Shown: positions 1 through 8,059 of the stretch, one piece after another
Layout: every line of letters starts with the position of its first letter
Position numbering within the stretch: position 1 is the stretch's first letter
DNA from: Caldilineaceae bacterium
GTDB taxonomy: Bacteria; Chloroflexota; Anaerolineae; Caldilineales; Caldilineaceae
Direction of reading: 5' to 3'
Assembly (NCBI GenBank): GCA_022842065.1
Contig: JALHQH010000054.1
Span: 20,433 to 84,432, forward strand
DNA: 64,000 nucleotides
Program-made: the position numbers and the translations under genes
The notes under the pieces: model-generated
What the model was told of the DNA's origin: nothing
The model's database searches: none
What the model saw: only the letters and a program-made list of their open reading frames with translations

Positions 1-2
1 GC

Positions 3-2213
3 AGCGGCAAAAGTCTCACCATGGTCTGGCTTGCCAAGTGGATTCGCGAAAATATTCAGGATGCCCGTGTGCTCATTATCACCGACCGTAGCGAGTTGGA
101 CGAGCAGATTGAGCGGGTCTTTTTGGGGGTGCAAGAGCAGATTGTGCGCTGCCGCAGCGGGGCAGATCTGCTCGCCAAGCTCAACGCCGCCTATCCGGCG
201 CTGCTCTGTTCGCTGGTCCACAAATTTGGCAGCCGCCCCAGCGCCAACGAAAACGCCGCCTATAGCGACTTTATCGCCGATCTGCAGCGCCACCTGCCCC
301 AGGACTTTCGCGCCAAAGGTGATCTCTATGTCTTTGTCGATGAATGTCACCGCACCCAGTCTGGCGAGTTACACAAGGCGATGAAGGAGCTGTTGCCCCA
401 TGCGCTTTTTATCGGCTTTACCGGCACGCCCCTGCTCAAAGCCGACAAGCAGACCAGCCTCGAAACCTTTGGCCGCTATATTCACACCTATAAATTTGAC
501 GAAGCCGTGGCTGACCAAGTGATCTTGGATTTGCGCTATGAAGCGCGCGATATTGACCAAAGTATCACCTCGCCGACGAAGATCGATCAATGGTTTGCCG
601 CCAAGACCAAAGGGCTCAACGACTATGCCCTCTCCCAACTCAAGCGGCGCTGGGGCACCCTGCAACGGGTGCTCAGTTCGCAATCGCGGCTGGAAAAGAT
701 CGTCGCCGACATTCTGCTCGACATGGAGACCAAAGATCGCCTGCAAAGTGGCCGCGGCAATGCCATGCTCGTCTCCGGCAGTATCTATCAGGCGTGTAAG
801 TTCTACGAGTTATTTCAAAATCACGGCTTTACCAAGTGTGCGATTGTCACCTCCTATGCGCCTACGCCAAGCGACATCAAAGGCGAAGAGACGGGCGAAG
901 GCATCACCGAGCGGCTCAAACAATATGCCATCTACCAAAAGATGTTGGGCGACCAAACGCCCGAAGCCTTTGAAAAAGTGGCCAAAGAGCAGTTTATCAA
1001 AGCGCCGGGGCAGATGAAATTGCTGATTGTCGTTGACAAATTGCTCACCGGCTTTGACGCGCCCGCGGCCACTTATCTTTACATCGACAAAAAGATGCAG
1101 GATCATAGCCTCTTTCAGGCGATCTGCCGCGTCAACCGCCTGGATGGCGAGGACAAAACATATGGCTATATCATCGACTATAAAGATCTCTTCCGCAGCC
1201 TGGAAAGTTCGATCCACGATTACACCAGCGGCGCGCTCGACGGCTATGCCAAGGAAGATGTCGAGGGCTTGCTCAGTGATCGCTTAGGGAAAGCCAAAGA
1301 AGAGTTAGACGCGGCCCGCGAAAGCATCAAGGCACTGTGCGAACCGGTCGCCGCGCCCAAAGCAACGCCGGATTATTTGCACTATTTCTGTGGTAACCCG
1401 GAAAATAAAGCCGACCTAACCGCGCGCGAACCGCAACGCCTTGCCCTCTACAAGCAGGTCGCCGCCCTGGTGCGCGCCTATGCCAATCTGGCCAATGAAC
1501 TGCCCGAGGCCGGCTATACCGCCAGCGAAAGTGCGCAGATCAAAGCGGAGGTTGACCACTATGAAAAGGTGCGCACCGAGGTGAAAATTGCTAGCGGCGA
1601 CTATATTGACCTCAAAGTCTATGAGCCGGCCATGCGCCACCTGATCGACACCTATATCCGCGCCGAGGAGAGTGAGGTCATCTCCGCCTTTGACGACATG
1701 AGCCTGATTCAGTTGATCGTCGCCCGTGGTGTCGATGGCTTGAACGCCCTGCCCAAAGGGCTGCGCCAGGACCAAGGGGCCATGGCCGAAACGATTGAAA
1801 ACAACCTGCGCAAAGTGATCCTCGATGAAACGCCGATTAATCCCAAGTATTATGAGAAGATGTCGCAATTGCTCGATGAATTGATCCAAGAACGGCGGGC
1901 CGCCGCTTTGCACTATGAAGCATACTTAGCTAGAATTGTGGAGTTGAGCAAACAAGTGCAGCAGCCGGGTGGCACAGTCACCTATCCCACCGCCCTCGAC
2001 AGTGCGGCCAAGCGCGCGCTCTATGATAACTTGGACCAGAATACCGAGCTCGCCCTGGCCCTGGACGGCGCGATCCGCCGCACCAAAAAGGATGGCTGGC
2101 GCGGCGTCCGCATCAAAGAGCGGGAAGTGCGCTATGTGGTCAACGCCCATATCGCCGACCCGGAAACGCAGGCATTAATTTTTGAGCTGATCAAGAACCA
2201 GAGTGAATATTAA
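3..2213 (+). CDS. hsdR: Type I restriction enzyme R (HsdR) subunit, 5'-truncated by window edge
   Basis: This is the motor and endonuclease subunit of a type I restriction-modification complex, which translocates DNA with ATP. The reading frame is already open at base 3, before the first ATG at 21, and encodes SGKSLTM, the end of a Walker A loop, so the N-terminal nuclease domain lies outside the window. Numbering from the ATG at 21, the SF2 helicase motifs follow: DECH at 107-110, GFTGTP at 132-137, and the helicase C-terminal motifs LLTGFDAP and QAICRVNRL near residues 340-380. The rest is the helical C-terminal part used to contact the methylase/specificity core. hsdM and hsdS must lie upstream if they are present. 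The stop is followed immediately by a palindromic repeat and a metallopeptidase gene. Confidence 0.93.
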   Translation, partial: SGKSLTMVWLAKWIRENIQDARVLIITDRSELDEQIERVFLGVQEQIVRCRSGADLLAKLNAAYPALLCSLVHKFGSRPSANENAAYSDFIADLQRHLPQDFRAKGDLYVFVDECHRTQSGELHKAMKELLPHALFIGFTGTPLLKADKQTSLETFGRYIHTYKFDEAVADQVILDLRYEARDIDQSITSPTKIDQWFAAKTKGLNDYALSQLKRRWGTLQRVLSSQSRLEKIVADILLDMETKDRLQSGRGNAMLVSGSIYQACKFYELFQNHGFTKCAIVTSYAPTPSDIKGEETGEGITERLKQYAIYQKMLGDQTPEAFEKVAKEQFIKAPGQMKLLIVVDKLLTGFDAPAATYLYIDKKMQDHSLFQAICRVNRLDGEDKTYGYIIDYKDLFRSLESSIHDYTSGALDGYAKEDVEGLLSDRLGKAKEELDAARESIKALCEPVAAPKATPDYLHYFCGNPENKADLTAREPQRLALYKQVAALVRAYANLANELPEAGYTASESAQIKAEVDHYEKVRTEVKIASGDYIDLKVYEPAMRHLIDTYIRAEESEVISAFDDMSLIQLIVARGVDGLNALPKGLRQDQGAMAETIENNLRKVILDETPINPKYYEKMSQLLDELIQERRAAALHYEAYLARIVELSKQVQQPGGTVTYPTALDSAAKRALYDNLDQNTELALALDGAIRRTKKDGWRGVRIKEREVRYVVNAHIADPETQALIFELIKNQSEY

Positions 2214-2291
2214 CCCCCTCCTAACCTCCCCCGTACTCGGGGGAGGAGCCAGACTCCCCTCTCCGTACTCGGGGAGGGGTTGGGGGTGGGG
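2214..2291. repeat. Palindromic intergenic repeat, CCCCTCC/GGGGAGG type
   Basis: A C-rich left side (CCCCCTCCTAACCTCCCC) pairs with a G-rich right side (GGGGAGGGGTTGGGGGTGGG), with two CCGTACTCGG cores between them. It fills the gap between hsdR and the next gene and resembles the elements at 23420, 24704 and 28401 in design and base composition. It could act as a terminator or a mobile palindrome. Confidence 0.7.
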
Positions 2292-2306
2292 TTTCCGATA
2301 ACGCTT

Positions 2307-3023
2307 ATGCATCAAATCACCGTAGCCGACCTTGTCATCGACGTTGTGCGCAAGGATATTAAAAATTTACACCTGGGTGTCTATCCGCCGCATGGCCGCG
2401 TGCGCGTGGCCACGCCGCGCAAAATCAATGACGAGGCCGTGCGCCTCTTTGTTGTCTCCAAACTGGGGTGGATCAAAAAACAGCGGCTGAAGTTTGCCGG
2501 CCAGGAACGCCAATCGCCGCGCGAATATGTGACGGGGGAAAGTCACTATGTCGCCGGTGACCGTTACCTGCTCAACGTGATCTACCAGCCCGGTGCGCCC
2601 AAAGTGGTGATTCGCAACAAAACCCAGCTCGACCTCTATGTGCGCCCCGGCAGCGATCTGACCCAGCGCCAACGGGTGCTAACCGAGTGGTATCGCCGGC
2701 AACTCAAGGCGCAGATCCCCGCCCTCCTGGCCAAATGGCAACCGATCATCGGCGTCGAGGCCAACGAATGGGGGGTCAAACAGATGAAGACCCGCTGGGG
2801 CACCTGTAATATCCGTGCCCGCCGCATCTGGCTCAATCTCGAACTGGCCAAGAAACCAACCCATTGCCTCGAGTATATTATTGTTCACGAGCTGGTTCAT
2901 CTGCACGAACGGCTGCACAACGACCGTTTTCGACAGTTGATGGATCGCTTCATGCCGCAGTGGCGCAGCTACCGCGACGAGTTGAATCAGTGGGTGGCGG
3001 ATGGCGTGGGGTGGGGGTACTAG
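2307..3023 (+). CDS. YgjP/WrbA-associated type M48-like metallopeptidase (DUF45)
   Basis: A zinc metallopeptidase-like protein of the YgjP/DUF45 (SprT-like) family. The ATG at 2307 is chosen over a TTG at 2280 because the earlier start would be translated from the repeat. The product is 238 aa, the usual size for the family. The zinc site HELVHLHERLH gives ligands near H194, H198 and H204 with catalytic E195. The family motif RWGTC is at 163-167. Genes of this family often sit beside type I restriction genes, as here directly after hsdR, and a role in that system has been suggested but not shown. Assignment to the family is firm; the substrate is unknown. Confidence 0.88.
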   Translation: MHQITVADLVIDVVRKDIKNLHLGVYPPHGRVRVATPRKINDEAVRLFVVSKLGWIKKQRLKFAGQERQSPREYVTGESHYVAGDRYLLNVIYQPGAPKVVIRNKTQLDLYVRPGSDLTQRQRVLTEWYRRQLKAQIPALLAKWQPIIGVEANEWGVKQMKTRWGTCNIRARRIWLNLELAKKPTHCLEYIIVHELVHLHERLHNDRFRQLMDRFMPQWRSYRDELNQWVADGVGWGY

Positions 3024-3060
3024 TGCAGTGACGGAAATTTTGATGGGTTTTTCGTCCCAT

Positions 3061-3125
3061 GCGGGACGGTTGACCTTAGGCGGGAAATATCATGATTTTC
3101 TTGGTCCTAAGGTCAACCGTCCCGC
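3061..3125. terminator. 20-bp perfect inverted repeat between convergent genes
   Basis: Arms 3061-3080 and 3106-3125 (GCGGGACGGTTGACCTTAGG and its complement) are separated by 25 bp. The element lies between the + strand metallopeptidase and the - strand mannonate dehydratase, so it may terminate transcription from both sides. The sequence differs from other palindromes in the window but the architecture is the same. Confidence 0.55.
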
Positions 3126-3206
3126 TGGGACGGAGGCTGCTTTTAATCCAGCAGAATTTACCTGCCCGCTGTGGAGTATGAGGTCTATGCGGCGGGCTGT
3201 GACGCT

Positions 3207-4190
3207 TTACGCCGCGTAAACCGCCTGGCGCATGCCCTTGATGTAACCAATCGCAAACAAGCGGCCAATCGCCGAGTAGCCGGCGTTGCTGTTGTCGTCG
3301 CCTTCCATGGTCGGCACATGATCGGGACGGAGGACGCCGTTGTAGCCGATGTCCTTGTAGGCTTTCAGACATTCGAGCATGTCGGTCTTGCCGTCATCGT
3401 GGAAGGTCTCTTCGAACTTTTCGGGCGTGCCGCGCACATCGCGGAAGTGGACAAAGAAGATCTTGCCCTGCTTGCCAAAGTCGCGAATCACGTTGGGTAG
3501 GTCGTCGGTCATCAGGGTGAAGTTGCCTTGGCAGAGGGTAATGCCGTTGACTTCGCTCTCGACCAGATCAACCAAGCGCTGGTAGTTTTCGACGCTGCGC
3601 ATAATGCGCCCCATGCCACGCAGGGGGGACAAGGGCGGATCATCGGGGTGCATAGCCAGTTGCACACCGGCTTTTTCCGCTACCGGGATCACCTTCTCCA
3701 AGAAGTACTTGAGACTATCCCAAAGGCGCTCTTCGGGCACTTCGCCATATTCGGTGAGGGGGGCTTTTTTGAAGATTTCATTATCAAAGCTCGTCACCAG
3801 CGCACCGCCACGGGTCGGGGTGGTGGTGGAGGTGCGCGTCCAGTTGAGCACCGGCATCCATTCATAGCACCAGACGCCAATCCCCAGTTTACCCATGTTG
3901 CGGATCAACTCACAGGCGGTTTCGATCTCCTCGTCGCGGCCGGGCAGGCCCAACTTGGCTTTGTTGAGCGGTGGGCGGCTTTCGAGCACATTGAAGTTAA
4001 AGCCGCCATTTTCATAGGCAGTCTTCACCCGCATCAGCGAGAGGAAACCCCAGGGCAACTCATCCTTGGGGCGGCTTTCCCAGCCGGGGCTAAAATCCAT
4101 GCCACCAACAACATGGTCAACGCCACACTGCTTGACCATTTTCCACAGGGGTGAGGGGCGGGGGGGGAGCACTTCGGCAATTTGAATCAT
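3207..4190 (-). CDS. uxuA: Mannonate dehydratase
   Basis: Dehydrates D-mannonate to 2-keto-3-deoxygluconate in hexuronate (glucuronate) breakdown, a Mn-dependent cytoplasmic TIM-barrel enzyme (EC 4.2.1.8). The 327-residue product shows the UxuA landmarks HPDDPP (181-186), CQGN (220-223), HFRDVRG (248-254) and RPDHVPTM (288-295), which carry the metal ligands His, Cys, His and Asp. The ATG at 4190 has a GGAAGG ribosome site. It is somewhat shorter than the E. coli enzyme, as in many non-enteric UxuA proteins. No other uronate gene is adjacent, but the GH4 hydrolase and sugar dehydrogenases nearby fit a sugar-acid catabolic setting. Confidence 0.9.
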   Translation of the reverse strand: MIQIAEVLPPRPSPLWKMVKQCGVDHVVGGMDFSPGWESRPKDELPWGFLSLMRVKTAYENGGFNFNVLESRPPLNKAKLGLPGRDEEIETACELIRNMGKLGIGVWCYEWMPVLNWTRTSTTTPTRGGALVTSFDNEIFKKAPLTEYGEVPEERLWDSLKYFLEKVIPVAEKAGVQLAMHPDDPPLSPLRGMGRIMRSVENYQRLVDLVESEVNGITLCQGNFTLMTDDLPNVIRDFGKQGKIFFVHFRDVRGTPEKFEETFHDDGKTDMLECLKAYKDIGYNGVLRPDHVPTMEGDDNSNAGYSAIGRLFAIGYIKGMRQAVYAA

Positions 4191-4243
4191 CTCTCATTCC
4201 TTCCCAACATTTGATGTTTTTGGTAACGATGCAGCTAGCCCAA

Positions 4244-4307
4244 GGTGACGGTCACTGACCACAACCCTGCTGGTTAACGAAACAATTTTTGGTCAGTGAC
4301 CGTCACC
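4244..4307. repeat. 18-bp inverted repeat upstream of uxuA
   Basis: Arms 4244-4261 and 4290-4307 (GGTGACGGTCACTGACCA and complement) with a 28-bp spacer. It sits about 55 bp upstream of the uxuA start. The CACTGACCA/TGGTCAGTG core resembles the middle of the 147-bp MITEs at 22998 and 33597, but their TACTCAA-type ends are absent. Confidence 0.6.
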
Positions 4308-4472
4308 GCAAACCGTATACATTTTTGACGACATAACAGACCGGTTAGATCAATAACCTAACCAGTTGCGGTCTCTTCCATTAAAAGCGGGCGATCAAGC
4401 TGATCATAGCCGAGGTTGGCAGAGTTTGCAAGGTGGTTAAAAAGCGGGATGTGTCCTAAAAAAGGGGTACTA

Positions 4473-4540
4473 AAGGTCCCCGGCACAGGCGACGCGTTGG
4501 TTCGTCAGCGTACAGTTCACTCGCCTGTGCCGGGGACCTT
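4473..4540. repeat. 20-bp inverted repeat downstream of the Rieske gene
   Basis: Arms 4473-4492 and 4521-4540 (AAGGTCCCCGGCACAGGCGA and complement) are separated by 28 bp. It lies between the uxuA promoter side and the 3' end of the Rieske gene. The remaining bases of 4191-4573 show no gene. Confidence 0.6.
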
Positions 4541-4573
4541 AGCGCTAAATTTGGAACGCGTCCCCCAAAGCGA

Positions 4574-4921
4574 CTACTTGACCCCAATCCAGACTCGCTC
4601 CTCCTGGATCTGAACCGGAAACTGTTCCAGCGCCGCGCCAGGGACAGTGAGACATTCACCGGTCGTTACCTGGTAACACCAGTTGTGAAAGGGGCAGAGC
4701 AGAAAACCATCGGGCGCGAGGTAACCGGCGTGGATCGGCATCTCCTGGTGCAGGCACTCGTTGCGAAAGGCGCTGAAGGCCCCATTCCAGTGGATCACCA
4801 CAATGTCTGCGGGGCCATGTTTGACCACCTTGGTGCTGTTGTTGGGAAATTCGCTGACGAGGGGGCCGGCTAGCCAGGTTGGTTCCGATTCGTTATTTTT
4901 TATCATTAGAAAATCAGCCAC
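4574..4921 (-). CDS. Rieske [2Fe-2S] domain protein (small ferredoxin type)
   Basis: A free-standing Rieske iron-sulfur protein of 115 aa. The two ligand motifs are CLH at residues 56-58 and CPFH at 76-79, so the cluster is bound by two Cys and two His. The spacing and total length match Rieske ferredoxins of the NirD/dioxygenase-ferredoxin kind, which pass electrons to an oxygenase or reductase. No oxygenase partner is adjacent; the nearest Fe-dependent oxygenase is the PhyH protein at 31-32 kb, which normally needs no ferredoxin. The start is GTG at 4921 with a weak ribosome site; an ATG at 4906 is an alternative. It begins 11 bp after the DUF5615 gene and may be cotranscribed with it. Confidence 0.85.
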   Translation of the reverse strand: MADFLMIKNNESEPTWLAGPLVSEFPNNSTKVVKHGPADIVVIHWNGAFSAFRNECLHQEMPIHAGYLAPDGFLLCPFHNWCYQVTTGECLTVPGAALEQFPVQIQEERVWIGVK

Positions 4922-4932
4922 TTTCAGCAGTT

Positions 4933-5283
4933 TTAGCCTTGCGCGAAGCGAACTCGTTCCTCTGTAACGACGACATATCGATTAGGCAAGCGCTCTTTAT
5001 ATTCATCAAGTAGCCGCTGTAAGACATGGATTTTCACGCGACTAATATCATTATCAAGGCGAAGCAAAATAACACCATAATGTCGATGTTGATCGCGGTA
5101 GATCTTTGCACCAAAATCTTTATCGACTGTGATTAGAATCCACTTTTCAGCTACCGCCTTAGCAATGATGGCGTCGTCGCTCATACCACGAGCTTGTTCA
5201 TAGACAGAGAAAACCTCGTAATGCTGACTACGTAGCCATTGCGCTACGGCTGGACCAGCGCACTCATCAACAAGAAATCGCAT
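4933..5283 (-). CDS. DUF5615 PIN-like toxin
   Basis: A predicted PIN-fold RNase toxin (DUF5615, Mut7-C-like), 116 aa. The acidic residues expected of the active site are visible at D6 (FLVDEC), D36/D37 (MSDDAI) and D54/D56 (TVDKDFG). Its ATG is flush against the stop of the upstream DUF433 gene (stop bases 5284-5286), so the two are translationally coupled. DUF433-DUF5615 pairs are widespread predicted toxin-antitoxin modules. The gene looks intact, unlike the PIN pair at 33 kb. Confidence 0.87.
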   Translation of the reverse strand: MRFLVDECAGPAVAQWLRSQHYEVFSVYEQARGMSDDAIIAKAVAEKWILITVDKDFGAKIYRDQHRHYGVILLRLDNDISRVKIHVLQRLLDEYKERLPNRYVVVTEERVRFAQG

Positions 5284-5532
5284 TTAAGCTACTGCCGGCG
5301 ATAAGGGCATAAAGGTCGTATCTGCCAGCGATCTGGTTGCAAATAATAAACAGGCTTGGATATCTTGCAAGGTTAGATCTTTATATTCAGCAATGATTTC
5401 CTGGCTTGTTGTCCCGTGTGCAAGCAGATTAAGAATATATTCAACCGTCAAACGCGTTCCCTTCAACACTGGTTTACCCACCATGACCTGTGGATTAATC
5501 TCAATCCGTGCCAGGAGTTGTTGATCCGTCAT
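5284..5532 (-). CDS. DUF433 antitoxin
   Basis: An 82-residue DUF433 protein with the family core GKPVLKGTRLTVEYIL, predicted to bind DNA by a helix-turn-helix and to neutralise the DUF5615 toxin. A longer open frame reaches 5649, but the ATG at 5532 is preceded by GGAAGG, and the extension (rich in Trp, Cys and Phe) does not look like protein. This start leaves a 76-bp gap after the GH4 gene, where a promoter would sit. Confidence 0.87.
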   Translation of the reverse strand: MTDQQLLARIEINPQVMVGKPVLKGTRLTVEYILNLLAHGTTSQEIIAEYKDLTLQDIQACLLFATRSLADTTFMPLSPAVA

Positions 5533-5608
5533 TTCTATCGCCTTCCACTTGGTGCAAATAAACAAGTTCGCCCGCAGAATATAACAGAAAAGCCACAATT
5601 TGTCACAG

Positions 5609-6898
5609 TCAAAACGGTAGCCACGCTTCATGCGCCCCAAAAAGTTCATCGACCATCAGGCGCGTTTGATCCAGGGAGCAGACCGCGGCGGTGAGTGGGT
5701 CCAACTGCACGGCGCGGTAGACCAGTTCGCGGTCTTGGCGTTTTAGCGCTTCGACGACCACCTCTTGCACATTGAGGTTAGTGCGGTTGAGCGCAGCCAG
5801 TTCGGGCGGCAAGGCACCTACATAACAGGGATGCAATCCCGTCCCATCGGTGAGGATCGGCACTTCGACCACGGCATTGCTGGGCAGGTTGGTGATGACC
5901 CCGTGATTGCGCACATTGCCGTTGAAGCGGAAGGGCCGGTTCGTTTCGATGGCGTCCAGGATCGACGCACAATATTCGTGCGAGCGGTCAAGGGTGATCG
6001 GCAGCTTTTCCTTGACTTCCTGCACCAGTTGCTCATACTTCTCATCGCGGCGGTTCTGCCAGGCGCTCCAATCGCGATTGATCGAGGAGGTCAACCCATA
6101 ATGCTCGATCAGCGCAGGATCACGGCGGAAGTAGGGCACATATTCGGACATGTGGACAGACGATTCGGTCACAAAGGCCCCAAAGTGCTTCATGATCTCA
6201 AAACGAATCCGATCCTTTGCATAGACTTCTTCTTTTGCCATCGCCGCGTATAACTGGGGATAGACATCTTGCCCCTGGTGTTCGAGCTTGAGATACCAAG
6301 CCATGTGGTTAATGCCCGCGGTCCAATAGCGCAGCTCGTCGCGCGGAATTGCCATATAGTCGGCCAGTTGAAAGGCAGTGCCCTGGACGCTGTGGCAAAG
6401 CCCAACGTTGCGGATCGTGGTCAATTCGCTGACGGCCCAGCAGATCATCACCATGGGGTTGGTGTAGTTGAGCATCAGGGCGTGGGGACAAAGTTCCTGC
6501 ATATCCTGGGCGATGCGCACAATTTCACTGCCGTTGCGCAGGAAGTAGAAGACGCCGCCCGGCCCCATTGTGTCGCCGACCGAGTGATCGACCCCATATT
6601 TGCCGGTGATGCGAAAATCTTCCAACACCGCCTCCACGCCACCAACGCGGATCGAGATGATCACATAGTCGGCATCGCGCAGCGCTTCACGGCGATCCGT
6701 TGTCGCGGTAACGGTTGCGCCCAAGTTGTTGCTAGCGATGGCATGCTGCGTCCAACTGGTGATCGTTTCTAGCGCGGCGGGATTGACATCCATCAGCGCG
6801 ATCTGACTGTTGCAGAGTGAAGGGGTAACAAGAAAATCGGTAATCAGGCGGCGCGCAAAAACTGCGCTGCCGGCACCGATAATAGCAATTTTGGGCAT
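5609..6898 (-). CDS. melA: GH4 family alpha-galactosidase-like glycoside hydrolase
   Basis: A glycoside hydrolase of family 4, which cleaves by an NAD+- and Mn2+-dependent redox elimination mechanism. The 429-residue protein starts with a Rossmann nucleotide loop (IIGAGSAVF, 6-14) and has NYTNPM (144-149), CHSVQG (168-173) and GINHMAW (195-201). C168 and H198 would bind the metal. The CHSV form is that of MelA-type alpha-galactosidases rather than alpha-glucuronidases (CHGD). It follows the ABC ATPase gene by 26 bp on the same strand, so it is probably the last gene of the 16.5-5.6 kb operon. This suggests that the transporter imports galactosides or other oligosaccharides. An alpha-galacturonidase activity cannot be excluded. 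Confidence 0.85.
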   Translation of the reverse strand: MPKIAIIGAGSAVFARRLITDFLVTPSLCNSQIALMDVNPAALETITSWTQHAIASNNLGATVTATTDRREALRDADYVIISIRVGGVEAVLEDFRITGKYGVDHSVGDTMGPGGVFYFLRNGSEIVRIAQDMQELCPHALMLNYTNPMVMICWAVSELTTIRNVGLCHSVQGTAFQLADYMAIPRDELRYWTAGINHMAWYLKLEHQGQDVYPQLYAAMAKEEVYAKDRIRFEIMKHFGAFVTESSVHMSEYVPYFRRDPALIEHYGLTSSINRDWSAWQNRRDEKYEQLVQEVKEKLPITLDRSHEYCASILDAIETNRPFRFNGNVRNHGVITNLPSNAVVEVPILTDGTGLHPCYVGALPPELAALNRTNLNVQEVVVEALKRQDRELVYRAVQLDPLTAAVCSLDQTRLMVDELFGAHEAWLPF

Positions 6899-6925
6899 AG
6901 ATTTATCGTTTCAACTTCAAGAAAC

Positions 6926-7999
6926 TCAAAGTGATACACCTGACAGCGTCAGTTCCTTGGCAAAGTGGCAACTGGCAAAGTGACCGGGCTCGACCTCTTC
7001 TAAGAGCGGCTCTTGGTGTTTGCAAATATCCTTGGCATAACGACAGCGCGGGTGAAAGACACAGCCGGGGGGTGGGTTGGACGGGCTAGGCACATCGCCG
7101 TCCAAAATGAGCCGTTGCATATGGATGTCGGGGTCAGCCGGCGGCACGGCGGAAACCAGCGCTTCGGTATAGGGATGCATGGGATGGCGCAGCAAGGTGT
7201 CGGATTCGGCCAGTTCGACAATTTTGCCGACATACATCACGGCAATGCGGTCACAGATATGCTCCACCACCGACAGATCGTGGGCAATGAAGATCATGGT
7301 CAACCCTAGCTGCTCTTTGATATCCTGCAACAGGTTGAGCACCTGGGCTTGGACGGAGACATCAAGCGCAGAAACTGGTTCGTCAGCCACAATCAGCCGT
7401 GGGTTGAGCGAGAGCGTGCGCGCTAAACCAATGCGCTGGCGTTGCCCGCCGGAAAATTCATGGGGATAGCGCCGCATGTAGGCGGGATTGAGACCGACGC
7501 TGCGCATCAAGTCGCTGACGCGATCTTCTAACTCGCGCCCTTTCGCCACCCGGTGAATCACCAGTGGCTCGCCAATAATATCTCTAACCGTCATGCGTGG
7601 GTTGAGCGAACTGAAGGGATCCTGAAAGATCATGCGCATTTCCCGGCGCAGCAATTTCATCTCATCCTGGCTGATCTTGGTGATATCAATGCGCTCGCCA
7701 TTCGCCTTGCGATACCAAACCTCGCCGGCTGTCGGCTCATAGAGGCGCAGAATCGAGCGCCCGGTGGTCGTTTTGCCACAACCACTTTCACCGACAACGC
7801 CCAACACCTCTTGGTCGCGCATCTTAAAGCTGACATCGTCAACCGCTTTGGTATGGCCCACCACGCGCTGAAAAAAGCCACTGTGAATGGGAAAATGTTG
7901 TTTCAGATGCTTGACTTCAAGGATATACGAATCGGCGGCCGTCTCCTGCTGGCCATGCCGCCGGTAATCGATGGTGCCATTATCTTGCGTTTGGGTCAT
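6926..7999 (-). CDS. Peptide-type ABC transporter ATPase (DppF/OppF family)
   Basis: The second ATP-hydrolysing subunit of the importer encoded at 6.9-16.5 kb. From the ATG at 7999 (MTQTQD) it has Walker A GESGCGKT near 70-77, Q-loop [10 protein letters not shown], signature FSGGQ near 182-186 and Walker B LIVADEP near 202-208. The oligopeptide-transporter C-terminal domain carries a Cys cluster ([15 protein letters not shown]). The open frame continues 16 codons upstream but overlaps no clear ribosome site. It is 60 bp after the cytochrome gene. DppF-like ATPases also serve oligosaccharide importers, so the substrate is not fixed by family. Confidence 0.9.
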   Translation of the reverse strand: MTQTQDNGTIDYRRHGQQETAADSYILEVKHLKQHFPIHSGFFQRVVGHTKAVDDVSFKMRDQEVLGVVGESGCGKTTTGRSILRLYEPTAGEVWYRKANGERIDITKISQDEMKLLRREMRMIFQDPFSSLNPRMTVRDIIGEPLVIHRVAKGRELEDRVSDLMRSVGLNPAYMRRYPHEFSGGQRQRIGLARTLSLNPRLIVADEPVSALDVSVQAQVLNLLQDIKEQLGLTMIFIAHDLSVVEHICDRIAVMYVGKIVELAESDTLLRHPMHPYTEALVSAVPPADPDIHMQRLILDGDVPSPSNPPPGCVFHPRCRYAKDICKHQEPLLEEVEPGHFASCHFAKELTLSGVSL

Positions 8000-8059
8000 G
8001 ATGTTCCTATACTTTGCTCTGTTTGAAAAGGCCAATCTGCTTTTCAAAACAACCGCACT

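Noticed and set aside
4244..4307. A third copy of the 147-bp MITE
   Set aside because: Only the CACTGACCA core is similar; TACTsAArTCA ends and TA duplications are missing.
4416..4613. Short + strand frame through the 4473-4540 inverted repeat
   Set aside because: Its content is mostly the palindrome itself and the antisense end of the Rieske gene.
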